NCBI GenBank assembly: GCA_946479335.1
Contig: CAMLFP010000215.1
Location: forward strand, 1 to 9,371
DNA: 9,371 nucleotides
Direction of reading: 5' to 3'
Origin: an uncultured Archangium sp.
Lineage (GTDB): Bacteria > Myxococcota > Myxococcia > Myxococcales > Myxococcaceae
Shown here in pieces: positions 1 to 7,483 of the stretch. Both the position numbers and the translations under genes were made by a program. Below the pieces are notes generated by a model. The model saw only the letters and a program-made list of their open reading frames with translations. It ran no database searches and was not told where the DNA came from. Within the stretch, counting starts at the first letter, position 1. Every line of letters begins with the position of its first letter.

Positions 1-25
1 TCAAGAGGCGTTACGCTGCGCGCCC

Positions 26-736
26 GTGGAGCGATTCCCCTCCGAGTTCGAAGCGCTGTTGTCTCCCGAAGGCCGCGAGGTGCTGGCCGGCACGCACCCC
101 GCGTGCGGCGTGCTCTTGCGCGAGCGCTTCTACGCGTCGTCGGCGTGGCTGGACCGCGATGCGTGCGACGCGGCGACGGCGCTGCTGGCGCGCGTGTTCG
201 GCCCGCACATGGTGGCGCAGGGCCGTCAGCTCCCACCGGCCAACGCAGCGACGCAACCCAACCACGACGCGCTCCCCAAGGTGGGCTTGATGCGCGTGCT
301 GCTTTCATCGGGCATCCACGAGCCGCTGGCGCGCGCGCTCGCGACCGACTGCGGCCTGCTGCCGATGCTGTTCTCCGAGAGCTACCGCGCCTTCTGCGAG
401 GCGCTCTCAGGCCGCAGGCTCGAGGGGCCGCACACCACGCAGCTCTTCTCGTACCGGCGAGGCGACAGCGCGGGCCCGCACACCGACCACCACCCCGAGG
501 AGCCGCGGATGGTGAACGGCTACACCGATGTGCACGTGACCTTCTGCACGCCCGGGGTGCGCGAGCAGCTCATCGTCTACGAGCGCGACGGCTACTTCTC
601 CGAGCAGCGCTCCATCGCCGCGACGGGCACCATCACGGCGTACCGGCTCCCGGTCTGGCACTACACGACGCCGCTGCAGGCCGACTCGCCTGATGACGTG
701 CGCTGGCTGCTGCTGGGCAGCTTCTACGACGCGTAG
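26..736 (+). CDS. Probable 2-oxoglutarate/Fe(II)-dependent oxygenase (5' end uncertain)
   Basis: This is probably a non-heme iron dioxygenase of the 2OG-Fe(II) double-stranded beta-helix type. The facial triad is visible: H152-T153-D154 (GPHTDHHPEEP) and H212 in PVWHYTTPL. R226 lies 14 residues after H212, where the family places the Arg that binds the 2OG carboxylate. Residues 136-176 (TTQLFSYRRGDSAGPHTDHH..., then DVHVTFCTP) read like the core strands leading into the metal site. The first 85 or so residues are an unassigned helical lead-in. There is no signal peptide, so the protein is expected to be cytosolic. Position 26 is a GTG with no well-placed Shine-Dalgarno sequence, and the frame is open to base 2, so the true start may lie left of the window. 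The substrate is unknown. It converges on the VWA lipoprotein gene with six bases between the stops. The fold call is fairly secure from the HxD...H...R pattern; a finer call is not possible. Confidence 0.72.
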   Translation: MERFPSEFEALLSPEGREVLAGTHPACGVLLRERFYASSAWLDRDACDAATALLARVFGPHMVAQGRQLPPANAATQPNHDALPKVGLMRVLLSSGIHEPLARALATDCGLLPMLFSESYRAFCEALSGRRLEGPHTTQLFSYRRGDSAGPHTDHHPEEPRMVNGYTDVHVTFCTPGVREQLIVYERDGYFSEQRSIAATGTITAYRLPVWHYTTPLQADSPDDVRWLLLGSFYDA

Positions 737-744
737 CGCGCGTC
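728..744. terminator. GC hairpin across two convergent stop codons
   Basis: GACGCG at 728-733 and CGCGTC at 739-744 form a perfect 6-bp inverted repeat with a 5-base loop. It covers the TAG of the oxygenase gene and most of the TGA (reverse strand) of the VWA gene. There is no T-run on either side, so it is not a canonical intrinsic terminator. It could weakly separate the convergent transcripts, or it could be a chance product of GC-rich sequence. Confidence 0.2.
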
Positions 745-1726
745 AGCGCGAGGAGGCCTTGTTCATGCGCGGCCGGCGCACGTCGAAGTTCGGCTTGCGG
801 TTGGGGTCGCACTGCGGCCCGAAGCCGTTCGCGTCGAAGGTGTATTCGAGCGAGCCCGACTTGCCGTCAGCGAGGAAGGGCTCCACCCGCAGCTTGTGCA
901 CGCCCGCGCGCGCCGGCGAGCAATACGAGAGCAGGTAGAAGCGCTTCGAGAAGCCCTCGATGCGCTCGGCGATGGCGTCGAACTGCGAGCCGACCGACGT
1001 GGGGTCTTTCGAGAGCGCGCTGCCGGTCTTCGAGAACGCGGCCAGCTCCTTCTCGTCAATCTCCGCGCCGACGCCGATGACGAAGGTCTCGAAGTCGACC
1101 TGGCCCAGCTCGTTGAGCGCCTGCTCGCGCGTCACGCGGTGCGCGTGGTCGGTGCCGTCGGTGAAGATGACCAGCGTGCCGAAGCGCAGCGGCGCCGTCG
1201 CCGCGTCGAGCTGCTTCTCGAGCGTCGCCACCGCCTTCACCACCGCGCCGTTCAAGTTGGTCGACGGGTCGGTCGACTTGAAGCCGGCGAGGTTCACGTT
1301 CGCCGCGCCCGGGCCGAAGGCGCGCAGCGGCACGATGTCGGCGCGGCCATCGAAGCCGTACACCGCGAGCTTCTGGTACTGCCCCACGCGGCTCGTGAAG
1401 CGGTTCACCGCGTCTTGCAGCGGCGCCAGGTTGCCCGACTCGGTCACCGAGCCCGACAGGTCGACCAGCAGCAGCAGGTAGTGCTCCGCCGCCACCTCCG
1501 GGTTCAAGATGGTCTGCTTCGATTCGTACGGAGAGACGAGCTTGTCGTCTTCGTAGATGTGGAACTCCTCGGCCTTGAGGCCCGGCACCGGGTCTCCGTC
1601 ACGGGTGTCGACCGTGAAGTACACCGCGACGTTCGAGGGCTTCTGCACGCTCGCGTCGACCAGGCGCGGCGTCAGGCCCGCGCAGCCCATCAAGCTCAGC
1701 AACGACAACAACACGAAGGAACGCAT
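743..1726 (-). CDS. VWA-domain lipoprotein
   Basis: This is a 327-residue predicted lipoprotein with one von Willebrand factor A domain. The start at 1726 was chosen because it puts a clean lipoprotein signal at the N-terminus (MRSFVLLSLLSLMGC, lipidated Cys15). A longer frame reaching 1801 would add 25 hydrophilic, His/Arg-rich residues in front of the signal and is unlikely. No strong ribosome-binding site is seen before either start. Residues 33-65 (VAVYFTVDTRDGDPVPG..EEFHIYEDD) resemble the lead-in of 'VWFA-related' proteins. The VWA domain spans about 83-265 with a complete metal-ion-dependent adhesion site: DLSGS (D89, S91, S93), T156 in DPSTNLNG, and D190 in IFTDGTD. Two late Cys residues (C269, C306) could form a disulfide. 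It probably binds a protein ligand through a divalent metal at the envelope; the ligand is unknown. It lies 90 bp downstream of the cyclase-oxygenase fusion on the same strand and may be co-transcribed. Confidence 0.85.
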   Translation of the reverse strand: MRSFVLLSLLSLMGCAGLTPRLVDASVQKPSNVAVYFTVDTRDGDPVPGLKAEEFHIYEDDKLVSPYESKQTILNPEVAAEHYLLLLVDLSGSVTESGNLAPLQDAVNRFTSRVGQYQKLAVYGFDGRADIVPLRAFGPGAANVNLAGFKSTDPSTNLNGAVVKAVATLEKQLDAATAPLRFGTLVIFTDGTDHAHRVTREQALNELGQVDFETFVIGVGAEIDEKELAAFSKTGSALSKDPTSVGSQFDAIAERIEGFSKRFYLLSYCSPARAGVHKLRVEPFLADGKSGSLEYTFDANGFGPQCDPNRKPNFDVRRPRMNKASSR

Positions 1727-1816
1727 GCGCGGTTTCGTACCACGGGCCTCCGTCGCGTCTGCGTGCTCGTGATGGTGCGCGCTGCCCCGACGCGTACCCA
1801 CACCCCACGCCGGCGG

Positions 1817-4801
1817 TCACCCGCGCACGGTCTTCGTCAGCGCCGGAGGGATGCGGAACTTCGCTTCCTTCCCTTCGCGCTCCACCAGCACCACGCCCTC
1901 CATGAAGGCGTGCGTCACCCACGCCATCAAGCGCGTGCCGACGTCGTTGTCGTCGACGCGCGGGAGCCAGTCATCCAACTCCGTGCCCGCGGTGATGAGG
2001 TGCCTCGTCCAATCAGAGGGCGGCAAGCCGAGGAGGTCGGCGCACACGTCGCCCGCCAGCGTGCGGATGAGCGCGGTCGGGATGCCGTCGAGCGGCGCGC
2101 CGGGAAAGTACGACTCCATCATGCCGACGAGCGGCTCGATGAGCGCCTTGCCGTCGGTGGAGGCCTGCCACTGCCGCTCGCGGATGGCCTCCATCAGCTC
2201 CTGCCCGTCGAGGAGGTCGCGCGGCAAGAGCTCCGGCACCACGCCCAGCAACGTGCCCACCACCTTCCACGTGTGGAGCCACGCGTCGGCCTCCTCCATC
2301 GTGTACGGGATGTTCAGCGTGCGCAGCGCCTCGAGCGTGACGACGGAGAACGTCATCAGCGTGCCGGCGAGGTCCTCCTGGTTGATGGGGAGCCCGAGGG
2401 CCGCGGTGTCCCACTTCGGATCTTCGCGCTGCAGCAGCAGGTGCCGCACGGTGGCGTGCATCAAGCGCACCTTCTGGATGGTGCGCACGCCGCGGCCCGA
2501 CGGCTTGAGGGCGCCCTCGTCCATCACGTCGAAGAGGAACTGCGCGGTCTCGAAGATGCGCTGCTTCACGTGCTTCGTGAGGCCCTGCGTCTGCGCGATG
2601 ACGTGGGCCCCGCGCGCGCACGCGTAGGCCTGCGGCAGCGAGCTGCAGAAGAGGCCCATCGCGAGCTGCCAGCCGGTGCGCGTGAAGAGCTGCTCCGCGA
2701 GTTGAATCTGCTTCGGGTCGGCCCACTCGGGGAGCGCGGTGTTCTTGAAGTACGCCTCCGCTTCGTCGGGCATCTCGGGAGGAATCGGCTGATCCGTCCT
2801 GAAGATGTCGCTCATCAACTTGTTCACGGCGCGGCGATCTCCGCGCGCGAAGATCTTCTGGATGACCTCATCGGCCACGGGGTCCATCTTCAAACGGTGC
2901 GCGTCGAGCAGCGCGTTGCTCCAGCGCGCGCGCGGCGTGCCGGCCGTCGACGGGTGGCGCTTGTGCGTGAGGTACCGGGCCAGCGCCTCCGCCGGGTAGA
3001 AGCGCGCGGCGTACGGGTACACGTAGAACGTGTCGGGGGGGATGTTGGTGTGCAGGTACGCGCCGTTGCTCCACGTGCCGTCGGCGCGCTGCGAGGTGAC
3101 GATGAGCTCGACGGCCTTCTCGACCTCCGGCGCGTCGCCGTGGCCCGCCGCGACGAGGCCCTGCACCACGAGGCCCGTGAGCGGCAGCATGGTGGGCCCG
3201 ACGCCGGCGTTGGCCTGGCTCCGGTACGAGGCCGGCCCTTCACCCCAGCCGCCGTCGGCGTTCTGCTTCGACAACACCCACTTCGCCGCGCGCTGCACCC
3301 ACGCCTGCGTCATGTCGACGCCCACCGCCTCGAGGCCGATGAGCACGAACGACGTCGCCGAGAGGTAGTTCACCACCCAGCGCCCCCACCACGGGCCCTC
3401 GGCGGTCTGCTGCTTCTGGAGGAACGCCACCGCGCGCTGCACCGCCGGCGACGAGTTGTACTTCTCACCGACCTGCGCCAGCCCGTGCAGCACGCGCGAG
3501 GTGACGTCTTCGGTCGCGGGGTCTTGCACGAAGGGCGGCGGCGAGATGACGAGCGGAATCATCGCCAGCTGGCTCGCGAGGTCGACCTTCACCTGCGTCT
3601 CCATGATGGGCCCTGGCGGCTTGGTGCCGAGCTCCCAGCAGAAGGCGCCCCACCCGCCGTCGTCGTTCTGCATGTCGAAGAGCCAGCGCTTGGCGAGTTC
3701 CACGCTCTGCGAGAGCCGCGCGCGCAGCGCCGGGTCGAGGTTCGGGTCATCGAGCGCCATGCCCAGCGCGCTCAAGGTGACGCCCGCGTCGTCGTTGTCG
3801 GGCATCGACTGGTTCGTCTTCTGGAAACCCCAGCCACCCACCCGCACCGCGTTCGGCTTGCGGTTGTTGAGGTGCGGCTGCGGTCGCGTCGTCAGCTGCG
3901 CATCGGCCATCCACTTCAGCGCGCGCCCGAGGTCGGCGTCGGTCGCCGGCACGCCGCCCGCCAGCAGCGCGCGGGTGATGAAGGCGGTGCTCCACACGTC
4001 GGTGCCGTAGCCGGGGAAGTGCAGACCCGTGTCATCGCGAATCGCCTGACCCAGCAGCCAGCGCAGCGCGCGCGCCAGCATGGTGCGCGACTCGTCGCTG
4101 TCGATGGCCTTGAGCATCGGCAACGCCATCGCGGTGATGCTGGAGGCGCCGTTGATGCTGCCGTCGTCATTCTGGAACTCGCGGAACAGCGCCACCGCGG
4201 TGCGGCCCTTGATGGCGTCGATGAGGCCGCTCCACGTGCCGCGCAACGACTGGATGATGATGTCGGCCTGCACCGCGCCCATCAAGATGCCCGCGTGGAA
4301 GCGCGCGCCCATGAAGTCCATCACGCCGGGGAGGCTCATCGCCGTGGTGTTGGGGCACGGCAGCTTCTTCGCGTCGAGGAGGCCCGCCATCGCGAGGAAC
4401 ACCGCGCCGAAGTCGCCCTCGCTCATCTTCTCGATGACCGCGTCGAGGCCGCCGTGCGCGTTCACCCACGCGCGCGCCTTGTCGGCCGCCGCGCTCGCTC
4501 CACACAGGTGCAGCGCCGCCCAGCCGCACGCCGTCGCGCCGAGATCGCCTTCCTCCGCGTAGGGCTGCACGGTGAACGCACCGTCTTGCCGCTGCTGGCC
4601 GGTGAGCCACTTCACCGCGCGCTGCGTGTCATCGGCGTCGAGCTGCCGGAGGTGCTTGAGCACCGTCACCGTCTGCGACGTCACCCACGAGCCGATGTCG
4701 GCGGGCACGTCCCACGAGCCGTCGGGGTGTTGCGTCTGCCACAGCGCGCGTTGTGCGCGCTCCATCGAAAGCTGCACCTCGTCCAACGTGGGCGTGCCCA
4801 T
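1817..4801 (-). CDS. Triterpene cyclase-like / MpaB-type oxygenase fusion protein
   Basis: This 994-residue protein has two enzyme-like halves. Residues 1-610 resemble squalene-hopene cyclase (usual length about 630). QW-type repeats occur near 18-30, 61-75, 370-384, 457-475, 505-519 and 563-577, and the class II acid motif DNDD is at 335-338 in GGWGF..NQSMPDNDDAG, the context expected in this family. The aromatic tail FYVYPYAARFYPAEALARY (592-610) matches the cyclase C-terminus. Residues about 627-985 form a DUF2236 domain (ER-bound oxygenase MpaB/B', Lcp rubber oxygenase), with R748..E751-T752, the KVRLMHATVR motif carrying the predicted heme ligand H782, LPINQEDL (804-811), and W846..GTLLGV..ELLP (849-860). 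The start at 4801 has a purine-rich site (AGGGGGAA) five bases upstream. There is no signal peptide or clear transmembrane helix, so it is probably cytosolic or membrane-peripheral. Likely role: cyclisation of, or binding to, a polyprenoid plus oxidation of a terpenoid or polyisoprenoid. Substrate and product are unknown. The frame is continuous through the junction with no sign of a frameshift. It follows the DUF2378 gene by 31 bp. Confidence 0.88.
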   Translation of the reverse strand: MGTPTLDEVQLSMERAQRALWQTQHPDGSWDVPADIGSWVTSQTVTVLKHLRQLDADDTQRAVKWLTGQQRQDGAFTVQPYAEEGDLGATACGWAALHLCGASAAADKARAWVNAHGGLDAVIEKMSEGDFGAVFLAMAGLLDAKKLPCPNTTAMSLPGVMDFMGARFHAGILMGAVQADIIIQSLRGTWSGLIDAIKGRTAVALFREFQNDDGSINGASSITAMALPMLKAIDSDESRTMLARALRWLLGQAIRDDTGLHFPGYGTDVWSTAFITRALLAGGVPATDADLGRALKWMADAQLTTRPQPHLNNRKPNAVRVGGWGFQKTNQSMPDNDDAGVTLSALGMALDDPNLDPALRARLSQSVELAKRWLFDMQNDDGGWGAFCWELGTKPPGPIMETQVKVDLASQLAMIPLVISPPPFVQDPATEDVTSRVLHGLAQVGEKYNSSPAVQRAVAFLQKQQTAEGPWWGRWVVNYLSATSFVLIGLEAVGVDMTQAWVQRAAKWVLSKQNADGGWGEGPASYRSQANAGVGPTMLPLTGLVVQGLVAAGHGDAPEVEKAVELIVTSQRADGTWSNGAYLHTNIPPDTFYVYPYAARFYPAEALARYLTHKRHPSTAGTPRARWSNALLDAHRLKMDPVADEVIQKIFARGDRRAVNKLMSDIFRTDQPIPPEMPDEAEAYFKNTALPEWADPKQIQLAEQLFTRTGWQLAMGLFCSSLPQAYACARGAHVIAQTQGLTKHVKQRIFETAQFLFDVMDEGALKPSGRGVRTIQKVRLMHATVRHLLLQREDPKWDTAALGLPINQEDLAGTLMTFSVVTLEALRTLNIPYTMEEADAWLHTWKVVGTLLGVVPELLPRDLLDGQELMEAIRERQWQASTDGKALIEPLVGMMESYFPGAPLDGIPTALIRTLAGDVCADLLGLPPSDWTRHLITAGTELDDWLPRVDDNDVGTRLMAWVTHAFMEGVVLVEREGKEAKFRIPPALTKTVRG

Positions 4802-4832
4802 GTGTTCCCCCTGCCTTGGTGGTGGTGATGCG
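4802..4832 (-). promoter_or_regulatory. Operon spacer with ribosome-binding site for the fusion gene
   Basis: Only 31 bases separate the stop of the DUF2378 gene from the ATG of the fusion gene. On the minus strand an AGGGGG stretch (4807-4812) sits five bases before the ATG and supports this start. There is no hairpin with a T-run, so read-through from the upstream gene is expected. Confidence 0.5.
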
Positions 4833-5381
4833 TCAGCGCGCGCTGGTCAGCGTGTACGTGCAGCTCGCGCCGTCGCGATGCTTGACCTCGATGCGGTCGG
4901 GCCAGCCGTCAATCTTGCCCGCGCCCGACGAGAGGATGCCGGCGTAGAAGCCGGGCACGTCGGTGACGTCGTTGAGCCACAGCTCGTACGCGTCGGGCCC
5001 GACGATGGTGAAGCGCGTCTCGATGAAGTTCGCGCCGCTGCGGAGGTTGTGGCTCAAGCGCTCCAGCGTGCGGCGCGCGCCGAAGAGCCGGGCGGCGGAG
5101 AACATCGCCTTGCCCAGCATGCCCTCGGTGAACTGCTGCACGGTGGCGCGGCCCAGCTCCCGGTGCTGCTCCTCGGCGGGCAGCTCGGTGAAGAGGTCGG
5201 CGCTCATCAGCTTGACGGCGTTGGCCCAGACGTCGGCGGGGTACGCAGGCTCCAGCTTGTGCGGCGGGCCGAGTCGCAGCCCATTCAGCTTCTGCTTCGT
5301 CTCGGGTTTCAGCTTCTCCCAGGAGACCTTGATGAGGGGTTCGACCGAGCTGCTGAAGATGAGTTTCGACGTCCCGACCAT
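4833..5381 (-). CDS. DUF2378 (TIGR02265) family protein
   Basis: This 182-residue protein belongs to the Myxococcus paralogous family DUF2378/TIGR02265. The recognisable pattern runs almost end to end: an N-terminal 'VGTSKLIFSSSVEPLIK' strand-helix, 'LEPAYPADVWANAVKLMSADLFTELP', 'ELGRATVQQFTEGMLGKAMF', 'FGARRTLERLSHNLRSGANF', 'RFTIVGPDAYELWLNDVTDVPGFYAGIL', and a final strand 'GASCTYTLTSA'. No catalytic motif, signal peptide or membrane segment is visible. The family has no established biochemical role; the overall organisation recalls small ligand-sensing or lipid-binding domains, but this is inference. The start at 5381 fits the family length. An in-frame ATG at 5414 adds 11 basic residues and is an alternative, and neither has a good ribosome-binding site. 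Still longer in-frame extensions run into the divergent hydrolase promoter and are unlikely. It is the first gene of a probable operon with the cyclase-oxygenase fusion and is a strong sign of a myxobacterial host. Confidence 0.85.
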   Translation of the reverse strand: MVGTSKLIFSSSVEPLIKVSWEKLKPETKQKLNGLRLGPPHKLEPAYPADVWANAVKLMSADLFTELPAEEQHRELGRATVQQFTEGMLGKAMFSAARLFGARRTLERLSHNLRSGANFIETRFTIVGPDAYELWLNDVTDVPGFYAGILSSGAGKIDGWPDRIEVKHRDGASCTYTLTSAR

Positions 5382-5505
5382 GCCGTGGCGGAGGCTAGCC
5401 CGACGCGCGGCCATGTCGCTGCGATTCTCGACGGCCACCCGGCGGACAAGTGACCCGGAGCCCCGGCCGCTTGCATCGGCGCACCGCTTGAGCGAACTGC
5501 TGGGC
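5382..5505. promoter_or_regulatory. Divergent intergenic region
   Basis: This is 124 bp between the divergent starts of the DUF2378 gene and the hydrolase lipoprotein gene. It must hold promoters for both directions unless they start further out. No convincing sigma-70 -35/-10 pair is visible on either strand. A direct repeat CCGCTTG occurs at 5467-5473 and 5484-5490, 17 bases apart start to start. It could be an operator half-site pair for the hydrolase gene, but in GC-rich DNA this may be chance. Confidence 0.4.
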
Positions 5506-7419
5506 ATGCGCCTCCTGCTCGTCGCTGCGTTGTCGTTCACCGCGTGTCACGCGAACCCGCCGCCGCCCCTGAATCTGCCCGAGAGCTGTCAGCCGCTGTT
5601 GGGAGGCACCGACTGTCTCCTCCCGTACCCCTCCGACTTCCACACGCAGGCCGCGTCCACCGCGACGGGCCTGCGCATCCACATCGGGCCGGGTGCGCGC
5701 CTCAAGGCCGCCGGCGGCGTGAGCGCCGACCCGACGCTGGCGTTCCCCAGCGACGGGTTTTCACCGGTGAACCCCATCGTCGCGCTGCTCGGCGTCGAGA
5801 TGACCGACGAGGGCTTCGTGCACCTCGCCGACGCGCCCGAGAAGTCGCTGAGCGCGACGACCTCGCACACGTTGATTGTCGCGCCCGACGGCACGCCGGT
5901 CGCGCACTTCGCCGACCTCGACCCCCGCGCGACCGACCTGACGAAGCAGGCGCTGGTGCTGCACCCCATCGTCCCGCTGGCTGATCAGACCCGCTATTCG
6001 GTGTTCGTCTTCGGCGTGAAGTCGAAGGGCGCGTTGGCGCCGACGCCCGAGGGCTTCCGGCGCATCCGCGATGACGCGACGGGCGGAGAAGCGGCGCTCG
6101 CGGCCCAGTTGAACGCGTGGAAGACGCGGCTCTCCCCACTGGCGAAGAAGCTGGGCATCGAGACCTCGCAGCTGCAGCTCGCGTGGGAGTTCACCACCGG
6201 TTCTCAGGCGTCCGCCGCGGGAGACACGCTCCGCGTCCGCGAGCTCACCCTCGCCTGGCTCGCGACGCACACGCCGACGGTCACCGTCACCTCGGTGGAC
6301 GACGCGCCGTACGACGACACGTGGAAGGTCATCCACGGCACCATCTCGATGCCGTTGTTCGTCGACAGCATGGCCGTCGGCGCGTCGCTGGTGCGCGATG
6401 CCGAGGGCGTGGTCACCCAGCGCGGCGAGGGCACCTTCCCCTTCATCGCGGTGGTCCCCAACGCTGTGCGCGATGCGACCGGCCCGGTGGGAACGCTCCT
6501 CTACGGCCACGGGTTCTTCGGCGGCTTCGACGAGCTCACCGGAGGCTCCGCGCGCGGGCTCGCCAATGGCACCGGCCGCACGCTGGTCGCCGCGGAGTGG
6601 TGGGGCATGGCGACGCCAGACGCGGTGGCCGTCGGCGCGGCGCTCATCAGCGCGCCCTCGCAGGTGATGCAGTTCGCTGACCGCGTGCCGCAAGGCATGG
6701 CGAACTTCATCGTGCTCAGCGACGCCATCGAGCGCGTCTTCCCGTCGCTGCCCGCGTTTCAGCGCGGCGATGGCACCGCGTTCGTCGACGGCGACGCGTC
6801 GAGCTACCTCGGCATCTCGCAGGGCACGATTCTCGGCGTGTGCATGGTGGGCCTGAACCCGTACGTCGAGAAGGCGGGCATGGAGGTCGGCGGCTCGGCC
6901 TTCACCGCGATGATGTTCCGCGCGATTCCGTTCAAGGACTTCCTGGGCTTCCTCGAGATGTCGCTGCCCGACCCGCTCGACCAACAGAAGTACGTGGCGC
7001 TCATGCAGCGCGGCTTCGACCGCATCGACCCGAACACGTACGCGCGGTACTTGAAGAAGGAGCCGCTGCCGGCCTCGCCCTCCCGAAAAGTGCTGCTGCA
7101 GATCGGCCTGGGCGACGGAGAGGTCCCCAACTTCGCGAGCTGGCTGCTGGCCCGCGCGGTGGGCGTCGAGCAACTGCAGCCGACGCCTTCCGACATCTGG
7201 GGCCTCCCGCAGGCCGTCGCGTCACCGTCGTTCGCGATGGAGGTCTACGACTTCGGCATCGACGTCGTGGCGCTGTACGCGCGCGCCGAGCCGGGTGAGA
7301 CCGACACGCCGGTGCACGAGGGCATTCGCAAGCTGGGGAAGACCGTCGAGCAACTGAAGGAGCTCTATGACCAGGGCACCATCAGCCACCACTGCGACGG
7401 CCCCTGCGACCCGGAGTAA
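5506..7419 (+). CDS. Alpha/beta-hydrolase (lipase/esterase-like) lipoprotein
   Basis: This 637-residue predicted lipoprotein starts MRLLLVAALSFTAC, with lipidated Cys14; this signal fixes the start at 5506, although the frame is open much further upstream as a shadow of the divergent gene. The mature N-terminus carries a conserved-looking 'LLGGTDCLLPYPSDFHTQ' segment, which I recall from large myxobacterial lipoprotein hydrolases. About 300 residues of beta-rich sequence follow. The hydrolase core begins near 'GTLLYGHGFFGGF' (oxyanion-hole-like GHG) and continues with the nucleophile elbow GISQG (S438), the acid D537 in GLGDGEVPN and H604 in DTPVHEGIRK. The triad order and spacing are normal. 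The C-terminus ends 'HHCDGPCDPE', with two Cys that may form a disulfide. Expected location is the outer membrane or periplasm; the substrate, probably an ester, is unknown. Its final 67 codons are duplicated downstream at 7818-7994. Confidence 0.82.
   Translation: MRLLLVAALSFTACHANPPPPLNLPESCQPLLGGTDCLLPYPSDFHTQAASTATGLRIHIGPGARLKAAGGVSADPTLAFPSDGFSPVNPIVALLGVEMTDEGFVHLADAPEKSLSATTSHTLIVAPDGTPVAHFADLDPRATDLTKQALVLHPIVPLADQTRYSVFVFGVKSKGALAPTPEGFRRIRDDATGGEAALAAQLNAWKTRLSPLAKKLGIETSQLQLAWEFTTGSQASAAGDTLRVRELTLAWLATHTPTVTVTSVDDAPYDDTWKVIHGTISMPLFVDSMAVGASLVRDAEGVVTQRGEGTFPFIAVVPNAVRDATGPVGTLLYGHGFFGGFDELTGGSARGLANGTGRTLVAAEWWGMATPDAVAVGAALISAPSQVMQFADRVPQGMANFIVLSDAIERVFPSLPAFQRGDGTAFVDGDASSYLGISQGTILGVCMVGLNPYVEKAGMEVGGSAFTAMMFRAIPFKDFLGFLEMSLPDPLDQQKYVALMQRGFDRIDPNTYARYLKKEPLPASPSRKVLLQIGLGDGEVPNFASWLLARAVGVEQLQPTPSDIWGLPQAVASPSFAMEVYDFGIDVVALYARAEPGETDTPVHEGIRKLGKTVEQLKELYDQGTISHHCDGPCDPE
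7219..7419 (+). repeat. Source copy of the direct repeat (hydrolase 3' end)
   Basis: This is the left copy of a direct repeat whose right copy is 7818-7994. The two copies are about 600 bases apart and flank the small Cys-rich lipoprotein gene. The left copy is intact coding sequence. Confidence 0.85.
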
Positions 7420-7483
7420 CCAAAACAAGTCGGCCATGCGCGGCGGGTTCAGTCCTTCGAGTGAGGTGCGCTAGCCTTCAGGT

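Noticed and set aside
4628..4639. DADD at residues 55-58 of the fusion protein as a second DxDD acid motif
   Set aside because: It lies in the N-terminal helical region, outside the conserved GGW-x-F..PDxDD context; the DNDD at 335-338 is the canonical one.
896..4828. 1310-codon open frame on the + strand, antisense to the VWA and fusion genes
   Set aside because: Its product is a low-complexity Arg/His/Val/Ala-rich string with no motif, the typical antisense shadow of GC-rich coding sequence. The opposite strand has clear family motifs.
4963..5505. N-terminal extension of the hydrolase frame
   Set aside because: It overlaps the DUF2378 gene on the other strand and would bury the lipoprotein signal at residue 182. 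The start at 5506 gives a clean lipobox.
5382..5540. N-terminal extension of the DUF2378 frame up to 5540
   Set aside because: The added 53 residues are basic, lack family similarity and overlap the hydrolase signal-peptide region. Only the ATG at 5414 remains a modest alternative.
5761..7173. 470-codon open frame antisense to the hydrolase gene
   Set aside because: Arg/Gly/Ala-rich, with no domain signature; the + strand frame has a lipobox, GISQG and triad residues.
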